Below are positions 36,006-44,263 of a DNA stretch of 64,000 bases, in pieces. The position numbers were made by a program, and so were the translations under genes. Positions within the stretch are counted from its first letter, which is position 1. Each line of letters starts with the position of its first letter. The DNA is taken from the NCBI RefSeq assembly GCF_003260205.1, contig NZ_QERF01000005.1, positions 124,001 to 188,000 of the forward strand, given 5' to 3'. The notes beneath the pieces were generated by a model. That model was given only the letters and a program-made list of their open reading frames with translations, ran no database searches and was not told the origin of the DNA. The DNA is from Winogradskyella tangerina. Its GTDB lineage: Bacteria; Bacteroidota; Bacteroidia; Flavobacteriales; Flavobacteriaceae.

Positions 36006-36124
36006 AACTTCAAACTCATAACTTCCAACTTCCAACTTCCAACTTCCAACTTCCAACTCACAACTCACAACTCACAACTCACAACTTATAACTTATAACT
36101 TATAACTTATAACTTATAACTTAA
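36006..36124. repeat. 17-unit tandem 7-bp repeat AACTnnn
   Basis: The 119 bases divide without gaps into 17 heptads that all begin AACT. The order is AACTTCA, AACTCAT, five AACTTCC, four AACTCAC, five AACTTAT and one AACTTAA. The three homogenised blocks show stepwise change of the last three bases. The array ends 5 bases before the TATCTTTG -7 element of the cyclophilin-FKBP gene, so the -33 region of that promoter lies inside the repeats. Seven is not a multiple of three, and the array is not in a gene. Confidence 0.95.
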
Positions 36125-36129
36125 CTTCG

Positions 36130-36137
36130 TATCTTTG
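36130..36137 (+). promoter_or_regulatory. -7 promoter element TATCTTTG
   Basis: TATCTTTG is an exact match to the Bacteroidota -7 consensus TAnnTTTG, 24 bases before the ATG at 36162. No TTG is present at the expected -33 distance, where the heptad repeat lies instead. Confidence 0.65.
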
Positions 36138-36161
36138 CAGCCTTAAACAAAAGAAAACACA

Positions 36162-37094
36162 ATGCAAGACGGTTTATACGCAAAATTCAACACTTCAAAA
36201 GGTGAAATAACAGTGAATTTAGAGTTTGAAAAAACTCCAGGTACAGTAGGGAATTTTGTGGCATTGGCAGAAGGTAATATGGAAAACTCTGCAAAGCCAC
36301 AAGGAACACCATATTATGATGGTTTAAACTTCCATAGAGTTATACCAGATTTTATGATTCAAGGCGGTTGTCCACTAGGAACTGGAACTGGGAATCCTGG
36401 ATATAAATTTGATGATGAAATTCATCCAGACCTTAAGCACGATGCTCCGGGGAAACTATCAATGGCTAACGCAGGACCAGGAACAAATGGGAGTCAATTT
36501 TTTATAACACATGTTGCAACACCTTGGTTAGACGGAAAGCATACCGTATTCGGTAGTGTGGTTGAAGGGCAAGATATTGTTGATGCTGTTGCGCAAGGTG
36601 ATAAAATTGAGAGTTTAGAGATCATTAGAGTAGGTGAGTCTGCAGAACAATTTAACGCTATTGAAGCTTTCAGAACCTTTGAAGGTGCCCGTGAGAAGCG
36701 CATAGCTGCTGAACGTGAAGCTGCACGAGCAGAGCTCGACAAGTTAGCTGCCGGTTTTGAGGAAACTGCTTCTGGCCTGCGCTATAAGGTTATTCAAAAA
36801 GGAGATGGTAAAAAAGCTGAAAAAGGAAATATGGTTTCTGTACATTACAAAGGTCAGTTGGCTGATGGTACAGTATTCGATTCATCGTACAAACGTAATT
36901 CGCCATTAGATTTTCAAGTTGGTGTCGGACAAGTAATTCCTGGATGGGATGAAGGTATCTGTTTACTTAATGTTGGAGACAAGGCTCGTTTGGTTATTCC
37001 TAGTGATTTGGCGTATGGTTCTGCTGGAGCAGGTGGTGTTATTCCACCAAATGCGACCTTAGTTTTTGATGTTGAATTAATGGGCGTCAACTAA
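36162..37094 (+). CDS. cyclophilin-FKBP fusion peptidyl-prolyl isomerase
   Basis: Two unrelated prolyl isomerase domains are joined in one 310-residue protein. Residues about 5-165 form a cyclophilin ([34 protein letters not shown]). A charged helical linker (about 170-200, rich in Ala, Glu and Arg) follows. Residues about 205-310 form an FKBP domain ([38 protein letters not shown]). The arrangement is that of dual-family immunophilins. No signal peptide is seen, so it should be a cytoplasmic folding helper. Its promoter abuts the heptad repeat array. Confidence 0.92.
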   Translation: MQDGLYAKFNTSKGEITVNLEFEKTPGTVGNFVALAEGNMENSAKPQGTPYYDGLNFHRVIPDFMIQGGCPLGTGTGNPGYKFDDEIHPDLKHDAPGKLSMANAGPGTNGSQFFITHVATPWLDGKHTVFGSVVEGQDIVDAVAQGDKIESLEIIRVGESAEQFNAIEAFRTFEGAREKRIAAEREAARAELDKLAAGFEETASGLRYKVIQKGDGKKAEKGNMVSVHYKGQLADGTVFDSSYKRNSPLDFQVGVGQVIPGWDEGICLLNVGDKARLVIPSDLAYGSAGAGGVIPPNATLVFDVELMGVN

Positions 37095-37132
37095 GTAAAT
37101 ATAGTAATCGGTAACATTTTTAATTTAAAATC

Positions 37133-37157
37133 GTCTCACTTTTAGTGAGACTTTTTT
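37133..37157 (+). terminator. intrinsic terminator after the PPIase gene
   Basis: A perfect 8-bp stem GTCTCACT/AGTGAGAC (37133-37140 and 37144-37151) with a TTT loop is followed by six T residues. Confidence 0.9.
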
Positions 37158-37215
37158 ATGTTTACTAACCAATGTTTCGAAGCGCATTACGCAGGAATTA
37201 AAAACCAATCAAAAA

Positions 37216-37929
37216 ATGAGATCTAAACAACCAATCATCATCCTTTTCATCCTAACGATTTTTCTGAGCTGTGGTAATTCTGTAGAGTATTCAGAATCCT
37301 TCAAAAAAGATACAGCCGGAAAATATTTATACAATCCAGATGAACTTATCTTAGTGTATTACGAAAATGACAAACTACGCCTAAATTGGAAGGGCGGCGA
37401 AATACAGCCTGTGACCTTAGATGAGAATGAGTTTTTTGTTCCAGATATGTATAAGAAGTTTCGTTTTGTTAAAGATTCAAAAACCCAAGAACGTTATTTA
37501 TCGATTGTAGATGAAGACGATCAGGAGAAAATTACCTACGATTATTTAAAGGTGCCAGACGATTATAAAACACCAAGTCAACATTTAAAAGATGGAAACT
37601 ATGAAGCGGCATTGGCTGGGTATTTAGAGATAAAAAAGCAAGATTCTACCAGTTCTTACATTAGAGAATGGGATTTTAATAGCAAGGGATATGGTCATAT
37701 TCGAAGAAAAGAATACGATAAAGCCATTGGCGTACTAACCTTGAACACCAAATTGCATCCTGAGAGTAGCAATACCTACGATAGTTTGGCTGAGGCCTAC
37801 TTAAGAAGTGGTGATAGTCTTCAGGCGTATAACAATTATAAAATTGCTTTAGGTATGAATCCAGTAAATCCGCGTGCTAGGGACTTTGTAACGGCATACA
37901 GGCCTAAAAATTCTGAAAGCAATAATTAG
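37216..37929 (+). CDS. TPR-containing lipoprotein
   Basis: A type II signal peptide ends in FLSC|G with the lipidated Cys at residue 19, so the protein should be anchored in the envelope. Residues about 30-115 are a beta-rich region with no recognised family. From about 125 to 225 there are two to three tetratricopeptide-like helix pairs (LKDGNYEAALAGYLEIKK, YDKAIGVLTLNTKLHPES, YLRSGDSLQAYNNYKIALGM). The partner is unknown. The length is 237 residues. Confidence 0.75.
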   Translation: MRSKQPIIILFILTIFLSCGNSVEYSESFKKDTAGKYLYNPDELILVYYENDKLRLNWKGGEIQPVTLDENEFFVPDMYKKFRFVKDSKTQERYLSIVDEDDQEKITYDYLKVPDDYKTPSQHLKDGNYEAALAGYLEIKKQDSTSSYIREWDFNSKGYGHIRRKEYDKAIGVLTLNTKLHPESSNTYDSLAEAYLRSGDSLQAYNNYKIALGMNPVNPRARDFVTAYRPKNSESNN

Positions 37930-37948
37930 AGTATTACTACAAAACAAA

Positions 37949-37973
37949 AATGGTATAGCTCAACTATACCATT
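37949..37973 (-). terminator. terminator between convergent genes
   Basis: A perfect 10-bp stem AATGGTATAG/CTATACCATT with a 5-base loop lies between the TPR lipoprotein and sodC stops. In the minus-strand direction it runs into TTTGTTTT, so it mainly serves sodC, and it may also stop the plus-strand transcript. Confidence 0.8.
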
Positions 37974-37997
37974 CTTTATCTATTTATTTAGTATTTA

Positions 37998-38585
37998 TCA
38001 TTCAATAATACCACCGCAGCTTATGCGGCTGCCAGCAGCACCAGAAGGCTGTGATGTAAAATCATCAACACCTTGATGAACAATTATAGCTTTTCCCAAA
38101 ATATCTTTGGTATCGTCACCGCATCCAATGCACCATTCAGAAGTGGCAAATTCTACATTACCTATACCATCGGCACCAACCATAAAATTACCAATGTCTC
38201 CTTTATGGTAACCTGTAGCATCTCCCCATTTTCCGTGTGGTTGAGCAGTTGGGTTCCAATGACCGCCTGTTGACTTACCATCTGGTGAAGAACAATCAGC
38301 CTTTTGATGAATATGAATTGCATGTTCTCCTTCAGATAATCCGGTCATTTCAGCAACCATTTTTACTTCTCCATTTTCTTCAGTAAATGTAACCGATCCA
38401 CTAACTTCAGAGTCGCTTTTTGGATCTAATGACATCGTGATTTTTTTGATCTCTACGTTTTCTTCAACGGTCTTTTTTATTTCTACATCTTCCGTTTCTT
38501 CGACTTTAGAGTCTTTATTGTCATTTTTACAAGCCGTCATAAAAATAATACTGAAGACAAGTAAGGTTATTCTAAAATGTTTCAT
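37998..38585 (-). CDS. sodC: Cu/Zn superoxide dismutase lipoprotein
   Basis: This periplasmic or outer-membrane-anchored enzyme dismutates superoxide. The type II signal ends in MTAC with Cys19. Metal ligands are all present: Cu H91, H93 and H170, the bridging H109, and Zn H117, H127 and D130. The disulfide pair is C98 and C190. An extra C152-x-x-C155 (WCIGC) sits in the loop before the last Cu ligand. I start at ATG 38585, which gives a proper signal; the longer open frame to 38648 has a poor N-terminus. It is the only gene of its transcript. Confidence 0.92.
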   Translation of the reverse strand: MKHFRITLLVFSIIFMTACKNDNKDSKVEETEDVEIKKTVEENVEIKKITMSLDPKSDSEVSGSVTFTEENGEVKMVAEMTGLSEGEHAIHIHQKADCSSPDGKSTGGHWNPTAQPHGKWGDATGYHKGDIGNFMVGADGIGNVEFATSEWCIGCGDDTKDILGKAIIVHQGVDDFTSQPSGAAGSRISCGGIIE

Positions 38586-38606
38586 GATTTGTTTTTTTGT
38601 TGAAGT

Positions 38607-38637
38607 TAAAGTTAAGCAGATAATTGCGCAACTGCAA
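38607..38637 (-). promoter_or_regulatory. sodC promoter (TTG-N20-TAACTTTA)
   Basis: On the minus strand TTG (38635-38637) is followed after 20 bases by TAACTTTA (38607-38614), one base off TAnnTTTG with the usual spacing. It lies 21 bases before the ATG at 38585, which supports that start. Confidence 0.55.
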
Positions 38638-38644
38638 AAAGAAA

Positions 38645-39130
38645 TCAATTCTTCTTAAACCATAGTTTTTGGTCTGTCACTCCACGTTTGAGGTTTTCGG
38701 TAAGAATAAGTGCTTTGTCTACGCGCAACTGCGATGACTTATAACGTGAGATCGCATAGATAATACTGCGTTGTTTTCCAGGTGTAAGATTTTCAAAAAT
38801 GCTGAAAGCTTCATAATCACTGAGAAGAACGGCCTCTAATTCTTCGGACATCTCAACACCATATTTAGAGGTGTCTTCAAAAATCTGAAGCTCAAAATAA
38901 TCGTTCATAAAAACTCCTAATTCCTTTTGTTTCCCCTTACTAAAATAGATAAGATGGACACCTTTTGTTTTTTTCAAGGCAGCATAAAATTCAATGCTTT
39001 TCTCCTCAAATGATGCAACCACCTTTATTCGTTTGTGGTTGCTTTCAACGAATTCAGCGATAGGTGCTTCAGGTAGAATTATACTCTGCTTATCGGCCAG
39101 AGTGACTTCAAATGGGGAACTTTTTAGCAT
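38645..39130 (-). CDS. YdeI/OmpD-associated family protein
   Basis: The 161-residue soluble protein has a mixed N-terminal part (VVASFEEKSIEFYAAL), a beta-rich middle (KKTKGVHLIYFSKGKQKELG) and a C-terminal helical part with EELEAVLLSDYEAFSIFENL and LTPGKQRSIIYAISRYK. The block L-T-P-G-x-Q-R-x-x-I-x-x-I is the signature of YdeI/OmdA-like proteins. The molecular role is unclear. It is divergent from hemN. Confidence 0.72.
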   Translation of the reverse strand: MLKSSPFEVTLADKQSIILPEAPIAEFVESNHKRIKVVASFEEKSIEFYAALKKTKGVHLIYFSKGKQKELGVFMNDYFELQIFEDTSKYGVEMSEELEAVLLSDYEAFSIFENLTPGKQRSIIYAISRYKSSQLRVDKALILTENLKRGVTDQKLWFKKN

Positions 39131-39153
39131 TTAACTGTTTATTAAATCTATAC

Positions 39154-39167
39154 ATGACAAAAATCAT
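39154..39167 (+). promoter_or_regulatory. putative Crp/Fnr box of hemN
   Basis: ATGAC-AAAA-ATCAT is a palindrome of Crp/Fnr type (TGA-N6-TCA core). Its centre (39160.5) is 29.5 bases before the -7 element at 39190. The predicted position is about -40.5 from transcription start, as for class II activator sites. Confidence 0.68.
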
Positions 39168-39189
39168 ATTTTTTACAGTGCCTTACCAG

Positions 39190-39197
39190 TAATTTTG
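39190..39197 (+). promoter_or_regulatory. hemN -7 element TAATTTTG
   Basis: An exact TAnnTTTG match lies 19 bases before the hemN ATG. There is no TTG at the -33 distance, which is expected if an activator at the palindrome replaces that contact. Confidence 0.65.
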
Positions 39198-39216
39198 ATG
39201 TAAGACAAACATAAAA

Positions 39217-40581
39217 ATGTGCCAAAAGTTAGTAAATAAATATAATGTGGCAGGTCCACGCTATACCAGCTACCCAACGGTTCCGTATTGGAATGCGGAT
39301 TCATTTTCCTTAATTGGATGGGAAAACGTACTAAAACAATCCTTTGATGAATCTAACAAAAATGAGGGTATTAGCCTGTACGTGCACCTGCCATTTTGTG
39401 AAAGCCTTTGCACATTTTGCGGTTGTCATAAACGCATAACCAAGCGCCACGAAGTTGAGCTACCATACATTAATGCAGTTCTGAAGGAGTGGAGTCTTTA
39501 TCTAAAGTTGCTAGGTGAAAAACCAAAAATTAAAGAATTACATCTTGGTGGTGGTACACCGACATTTTTTTCGCCTGAAAATCTGAAGTATTTAATTTCA
39601 GAATTATTGAAAGTCTCGGAATTGGCCAAAGATTATGAATTTAGTTTTGAAGGCCATCCAAATAATACAACTGTAGAACATCTACAGGTCTTATACGATC
39701 TCGGATTTAGACGTGTAAGTTTTGGGGTTCAGGATTATAATTTGAGAATTCAAAAAGCAATAAATCGCGTACAACCCTTCGAGAATGTGAAGAGTGCAAC
39801 TGACTTGGCAAGACAGATTGGTTATACTTCAGTTGGACATGATATCATCTTCGGATTGCCTTTTCAAACGGAAGCAGATGTTATTGAGACGATCAGAAAG
39901 ACCGAAGCGTTAATGCCAGACCGAATTGCATTTTATAGCTATGCCCATGTGCCATGGATCAAAGGAAATGGTCAGCGTGGTTTTAAAGATGATGATCTGC
40001 CTAGTGCAGAATCTAAGCGTCAGCAATACGAAACTGGCAAGTATTTATTAGAGAAAGTTGGTTATGCCGAAATTGGTATGGATCATTTCGCGCTTAAGAA
40101 TGATAATTTATATCAAGCTATGCGAAATGAAAGCATGCACCGAAATTTTATGGGGTATACGGCCTCAAAAACACAGGCGATGATTGGCCTAGGTGTGTCT
40201 TCCATTAGCGATAGTTGGTATGGTTTTGCACAAAATGTAAAGTCCATTGAAGACTATTATGACTTAGTGAATCAAAATATTATTCCGGTTTATCGCGGTC
40301 ATATTCTTAGCGAAGAGGACCTTAAAATAAGACGACATATTCTCAATCTTATGTGTCATTTTAAAACCTCTTGGATAAGACCAGAAATGACTTTTGATGA
40401 ACTGCCGGAAGTCCTTATAAAACTTAAAGAATTAGAACAAGATGGTTTAATCACTTTTGAAAGAAAGCAATTGACCGTAACTGAAAAAGGAAGACCTTTT
40501 ATTAGAAATATTTGTATGGCCTTTGATTTGCTATTACAGCGTAAAAAGCCAGATACCCAATTATTTTCAATGACCATATAA
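39217..40581 (+). CDS. hemN: oxygen-independent coproporphyrinogen III oxidase
   Basis: This radical-SAM enzyme makes protoporphyrinogen IX without oxygen. The [4Fe-4S]-binding motif C61-x3-C65-x2-C68 lies in FCESLCTFCGCHK. ELHLGGGTPTFFSPENL and the GHDIIFGLPFQT stretch are family landmarks, and a C-terminal HemN domain with LNLMCHFKT follows. The 454-residue length is that of true HemN. The gene is preceded by a Crp/Fnr-type palindrome and a -7 box. Its grouping with cbb3 oxidase genes fits haem supply at low oxygen. The Usp gene starts 10 bases after it. Confidence 0.95.
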   Translation: MCQKLVNKYNVAGPRYTSYPTVPYWNADSFSLIGWENVLKQSFDESNKNEGISLYVHLPFCESLCTFCGCHKRITKRHEVELPYINAVLKEWSLYLKLLGEKPKIKELHLGGGTPTFFSPENLKYLISELLKVSELAKDYEFSFEGHPNNTTVEHLQVLYDLGFRRVSFGVQDYNLRIQKAINRVQPFENVKSATDLARQIGYTSVGHDIIFGLPFQTEADVIETIRKTEALMPDRIAFYSYAHVPWIKGNGQRGFKDDDLPSAESKRQQYETGKYLLEKVGYAEIGMDHFALKNDNLYQAMRNESMHRNFMGYTASKTQAMIGLGVSSISDSWYGFAQNVKSIEDYYDLVNQNIIPVYRGHILSEEDLKIRRHILNLMCHFKTSWIRPEMTFDELPEVLIKLKELEQDGLITFERKQLTVTEKGRPFIRNICMAFDLLLQRKKPDTQLFSMTI

Positions 40582-40591
40582 TACGAACACC

Positions 40592-41425
40592 ATGAAAAAA
40601 ATAATAGTACCCATAGATTTTTCAGAGCATTCTGAATTTGCTCTTGAAGCTGCAGCTAATCTAGCTCATAAATATGATTCTGAGCTCATTGTGCTGCATA
40701 TGTTAGAATTGTCTAATGCCATTCTTATTGCAGATGAAAACTCAATTAATGAGGAAGCTGTGTTTTATCTTAAACTTGCGGAGCAGAAGTTTGAAGCATT
40801 TTTAGACAAGCCTTATTTAGATGGTATTAAGATCACACCGATTGTGAAGCACTTTAAAGTTTGGAGTGAAGTGAATGATGTTGCCAATAAACACGATGCA
40901 AATCTTATTGTAATGGGTTCTCATGGTGCTAGTGGTGTTAAGGAAGTATTGGTAGGCTCAAACACTGAAAAGGTGGTACGTCATGCAGATGTTCCTGTAT
41001 TGGTGATAAAGCACAATCCTATTTTATTAGATTTTGAAAACGGTGTGTTTGCGAGTGATTTTTCAGAAGAGGCTATTGCACCATATCTGAATGCTAGAAT
41101 CACCTTCAAAAAACTGGGAGCTCGAATGCACTTAGTGTATGTTAATGCACCCGATGGCAATTTTAAAAGTTCAACTGAAATAAATAAGAAAGTGTCATTA
41201 TTCTTGAAAAAGGCCGATGGTGATCTCAATAATCTCGACAATGTTCATATTGTTTCAGACTATTCTATTGAAAAAGGTATTTTGAATTTTGCCAACACCA
41301 TTGGCGCAGATCTAATTGCTGTGGCAACACACGGAAGAAAAGGCCTTGCACATTTCTTTGAAGGAAGTATTTCAGAAGATATTGCTAATCATTCAACATT
41401 ACCTGTGATGACCTTTAAAATATAG
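40592..41425 (+). CDS. tandem universal stress protein
   Basis: Two Usp domains are fused: residues about 1-140 with KKIIVPIDFSEHSEFALEAA and the ATP-binding tail VMGSHGASGVKEVLVGSNTE, and about 150-277 with VATHGRKGLAHFFEGSISE. Both halves keep a G-x2-G-x9-G-S/T-like pattern, so nucleotide binding is likely. The gene is 10 bases behind hemN and should share its oxygen-linked promoter. The role is probably stress survival at low oxygen (inference). Confidence 0.9.
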   Translation: MKKIIVPIDFSEHSEFALEAAANLAHKYDSELIVLHMLELSNAILIADENSINEEAVFYLKLAEQKFEAFLDKPYLDGIKITPIVKHFKVWSEVNDVANKHDANLIVMGSHGASGVKEVLVGSNTEKVVRHADVPVLVIKHNPILLDFENGVFASDFSEEAIAPYLNARITFKKLGARMHLVYVNAPDGNFKSSTEINKKVSLFLKKADGDLNNLDNVHIVSDYSIEKGILNFANTIGADLIAVATHGRKGLAHFFEGSISEDIANHSTLPVMTFKI

Positions 41426-41469
41426 TTCTTGATGTTTATTAGTTAGTGTTATTTAATATCAAGTTTAAG

Positions 41470-41499
41470 CGCCAGAGATGTATTTCTCTGGCGTTTTTT
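41470..41499 (+). terminator. intrinsic terminator after the Usp gene
   Basis: A perfect 9-bp GC-rich stem CGCCAGAGA/TCTCTGGCG (41470-41478 and 41485-41493) is followed by six T residues. It closes the hemN-usp transcript. Confidence 0.92.
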
Positions 41500-41602
41500 G
41501 TTTCAGATAATTTGCGTTTAATTCCTATAAATATTCACTCAAGTACAAAGGCTTCAGTGTTAAGTGATATTAACAAACAATAAGCTAGAAAAAATTAAAT
41601 TT

Positions 41603-42304
41603 TTAATGGCAATCAATTGTGCTAGAAGCCATCTCAACGATAGGAGCAGGAGAGATGTATGGTATTCCAAGTCCTAGACCTCTTAAAATGAATAGAGCAC
41701 CGATGATGACTACAAATACAGGAATGGCATTCTGAATTCGTTGCTTTATCGTCTGATTCAGAAATTTACCCAAATATATCGCTGAGGTCATTAAAGGTAT
41801 TGTACCAATACCGAATAAAGTCATATAATAACTGCCTTCTAATAAGCTACCTGTGGCTACGGCACCAAAAACGGCCATATATACTAATCCACAAGGCAAA
41901 AAGCCATTAAGAAATCCAATGGTTAGATAGGTGTCAGCAGATTTTTTCTTGAGCGCTTGACCGAGCTTGGTTTTTACTTTCGAAATGAGTCGATTCAAAG
42001 GTTTAGAAAGATTGTATTTAGAGAAGGTTTTATATGGAATTAATACAACTACAATCATTAATACACCAATTGCGATAGATAATTGCTGCTGCACACCAAA
42101 GAGATAAAGGCTCTTTCCTAATAAACCAAAAACGAGACCTATAAGACTATAGGCCAACAATCTTCCGAAGTGATAAATACCGATCTGACTTACTTTTTTA
42201 AACGAATTAGATCGGTCTACGGGGAGCATAAAGGCTATAGGTCCACACATGCCAACGCAGTGTAAACTTCCTAATAAACCCAATATGAACGCCGAATAAA
42301 GCAT
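41603..42304 (-). CDS. TauE/SafE-like membrane protein of the cbb3 assembly locus
   Basis: This 233-residue protein has six or so membrane helices. It carries HCVGMCGP (H15, C16, M19, C20) in the first helix and FLPCGLVY in the fourth, a Cys/Met/His pattern suited to copper. Such SafE/UreH-type proteins sit at the end of cco operons and are thought to help copper handling or cytochrome assembly. It starts 1 base after the ccoH stop, so it is co-translated. Confidence 0.84.
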   Translation of the reverse strand: MLYSAFILGLLGSLHCVGMCGPIAFMLPVDRSNSFKKVSQIGIYHFGRLLAYSLIGLVFGLLGKSLYLFGVQQQLSIAIGVLMIVVVLIPYKTFSKYNLSKPLNRLISKVKTKLGQALKKKSADTYLTIGFLNGFLPCGLVYMAVFGAVATGSLLEGSYYMTLFGIGTIPLMTSAIYLGKFLNQTIKQRIQNAIPVFVVIIGALFILRGLGLGIPYISPAPIVEMASSTIDCH

Positions 42305-42305
42305 A

Positions 42306-42752
42306 TTAATAATTTATAGCCTCTTTGAATAAGTAAGTGTTATTATTGTAGGTCCAGTCTATTCTAATGTTCCAGCGACCATCTAGTAAACGTTTGTCAG
42401 GTATGAGCAAATTGTGGTTAGATAATGAAATAGGAGTTTCAAAATCTAGATGTTTATTAGATGGTCTGTAAAGGAACACTGAACCATTAATGGCTTTTAT
42501 ATCTAAATCTTCAGGGAAGGTAATTAATAGTCCGCCCTCTGTTTTTTTCCAGGTAATATTAGTCTTAAGGGATTTTGATTTTTCTTCTTTATCAATATCC
42601 GTTTGAAATTTTAATTCTTGTTGGTAATAATCTTCAACAACCAAATCGTGGTCATACTTATCATTTGCTGCCATATTTACCACGAAATACATGATAAATC
42701 CTATAAATCCTATAAATGCAATTACAATTGCTGTTCCCCAGTTAATTCTCAT
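42306..42752 (-). CDS. ccoH: cbb3 oxidase assembly protein CcoH/FixH
   Basis: One N-terminal membrane helix (about 6-27) is followed by a periplasmic domain of about 120 residues. AANDKYDHDLVVEDYYQQEL (29-48) is the FixH signature around the D-x-Y-D-x-D-L-V-x-x-D-Y-Y pattern. CcoH helps assemble and stabilise the cbb3 oxidase. The length of 148 residues is typical for Bacteroidota. A perfect inverted repeat lies just upstream. Confidence 0.88.
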   Translation of the reverse strand: MRINWGTAIVIAFIGFIGFIMYFVVNMAANDKYDHDLVVEDYYQQELKFQTDIDKEEKSKSLKTNITWKKTEGGLLITFPEDLDIKAINGSVFLYRPSNKHLDFETPISLSNHNLLIPDKRLLDGRWNIRIDWTYNNNTYLFKEAINY

Positions 42753-42766
42753 ACCCTTGATATTTT

Positions 42767-42787
42767 ATTCTGAAAACATTTCAGAAT
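42767..42787. other. perfect 9-bp inverted repeat between ccoG and ccoH
   Basis: ATTCTGAAA and TTTCAGAAT flank a 3-base loop in the 53-base gap between ccoG and ccoH. On the transcribed (minus) strand no T-run follows, so it does not look like a normal terminator. It could protect or cut the operon mRNA. Confidence 0.7.
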
Positions 42788-42805
42788 GTCATTATTACTT
42801 TTTTT

Positions 42806-44230
42806 CTAATTATAATTTCGCGGCCCTAAGAAGCCTACAGTAGTACTTTCAATGAATTTATCATTACTGTAGATGTCAATTCTCAGTTTAATTTTCCCGC
42901 CGGAAATATCTCTTTTCTTTAACTCAATAAATAATGTACCTTCAGCAAACTCTTGTGCTTTAATTATCATTTGTTCTGATGCTGAAACCATATTAATATC
43001 TCCTTCAACACCTCTAATTCTGAAACTTACATTTTCAATATCATTAGAAGTTTTATTGACCAACTTATAAGTGTAAACATTACTGATAATGTTATTATCC
43101 TTTTGAACATAAGATTGGCCCGGTAAACGAAGAATTCGAGCTTCCACGTCATTTCGAAGGGTTAGCATGCCTGCCAAGACACCGATCAGAATTACAAGTA
43201 CGGCTATATAGCCTTTCATGCGTGCTGTAAGTTTAAAAGGTGCTTTGTTTTCAATATTTTCTTCACTTGCATAACGAATAAGCCCTTTCGGAAGGTTGAT
43301 CTTTTCCATTATGGTATCACATTCATCAATACAAGCAGTACAATTCACACATTCTAATTGTGTACCATTTCTGATGTCAATTCCTGTCGGACAAACATGC
43401 ACACACTGAAAGCAATCGATACAGTCACCATGTCCTAAGGCTGCTCTGTCTTCATTCTTTCTGAATTTCTTACGACCATTTGGTCCTTCACCACGTTTGT
43501 GATCATAGGCCACCACGATCGATTTATTATCTAAAAGTACACCCTGCAAACGACCGTATGGGCATGCGATAATGCAGACTTGCTCTCTAAACCATGCGAA
43601 AACAAAATAAAAGACAGCAGTAAATATCAGTAACGGAATTAATGTTCCTAAGTGAGATGAAGGCCCTTCTTTTATGTAGTTAAGTAATTTATCTCCGCCA
43701 ATTAAATATGCCAGAAATACATTTGCAATTAAGAATGAAACCACTAAAAATATGAACCACTTCAGCAAACGTTTTCTGATCTTTTCAGCATTCCATTTCT
43801 GGCGATCTAAACGCATTTGTTTATTACGATCGCCATCGATCCAATATTCTATGCGTCTGAAGACCATTTCCATAAAAATGGTCTGTGGACAGATCCAACC
43901 ACAGAAAATACGACCAAATCCAACGGTGAATAATGTGATGAACACCACACCGATGATCATAGAAATTACAAAGAGATGAAAGTCTTGCGGCCAGAACGGG
44001 AAACCAAAAATATTAAATCGTCGCTCAAGGACATTGAACATTAAAAATTGGTTGCCATTGATTCTCACGAAGGGCGCTGCAAATAGAAAGGCTAATAAAA
44101 AATAGCTAACTAGTTTTCGCTTATCGTAATACCAGCCAGAAGGCTTTTTTGGAAATATCCAGTTACGTTTGCCCTCTTCATTGATAGTGCCAATAGAATC
44201 TCTAAATACTTCGTTTGCTGGCGTTTCCAT
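42806..44230 (-). CDS. ccoG: cbb3 oxidase accessory iron-sulfur protein CcoG (RdxA/FixG)
   Basis: This membrane-bound ferredoxin-like protein reduces copper during cbb3 oxidase assembly. It has about five helices, the GWICPQTIFMEMVFRRIEYW block (about 110-129), and the C-x2-C-x2-C-x3-C-P clusters in DCIDCFQCVHVCPTGIDIR and ECVNCTACIDECD. A C-terminal immunoglobulin-like domain follows the last helix (about 370-474). The length of 474 residues is usual. Confidence 0.94.
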   Translation of the reverse strand: METPANEVFRDSIGTINEEGKRNWIFPKKPSGWYYDKRKLVSYFLLAFLFAAPFVRINGNQFLMFNVLERRFNIFGFPFWPQDFHLFVISMIIGVVFITLFTVGFGRIFCGWICPQTIFMEMVFRRIEYWIDGDRNKQMRLDRQKWNAEKIRKRLLKWFIFLVVSFLIANVFLAYLIGGDKLLNYIKEGPSSHLGTLIPLLIFTAVFYFVFAWFREQVCIIACPYGRLQGVLLDNKSIVVAYDHKRGEGPNGRKKFRKNEDRAALGHGDCIDCFQCVHVCPTGIDIRNGTQLECVNCTACIDECDTIMEKINLPKGLIRYASEENIENKAPFKLTARMKGYIAVLVILIGVLAGMLTLRNDVEARILRLPGQSYVQKDNNIISNVYTYKLVNKTSNDIENVSFRIRGVEGDINMVSASEQMIIKAQEFAEGTLFIELKKRDISGGKIKLRIDIYSNDKFIESTTVGFLGPRNYN

Positions 44231-44263
44231 ACCTCACGTTTTGGGACGTTCCTATTTCTTAAA

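Noticed and set aside
36006-36124. Possible CRISPR array
   Set aside because: Units are 7 bases with no spacers, so this is a simple tandem repeat.
38586-38648. N-terminal extension of sodC to ATG 38648
   Set aside because: It would add residues before a good lipoprotein signal and would contain the predicted promoter.
41558-41575. Palindrome TGTTAA-N6-TTAACA downstream of the cco operon
   Set aside because: It does not match the Crp/Fnr box and is not placed before any gene start; the AT-rich arms could be chance.
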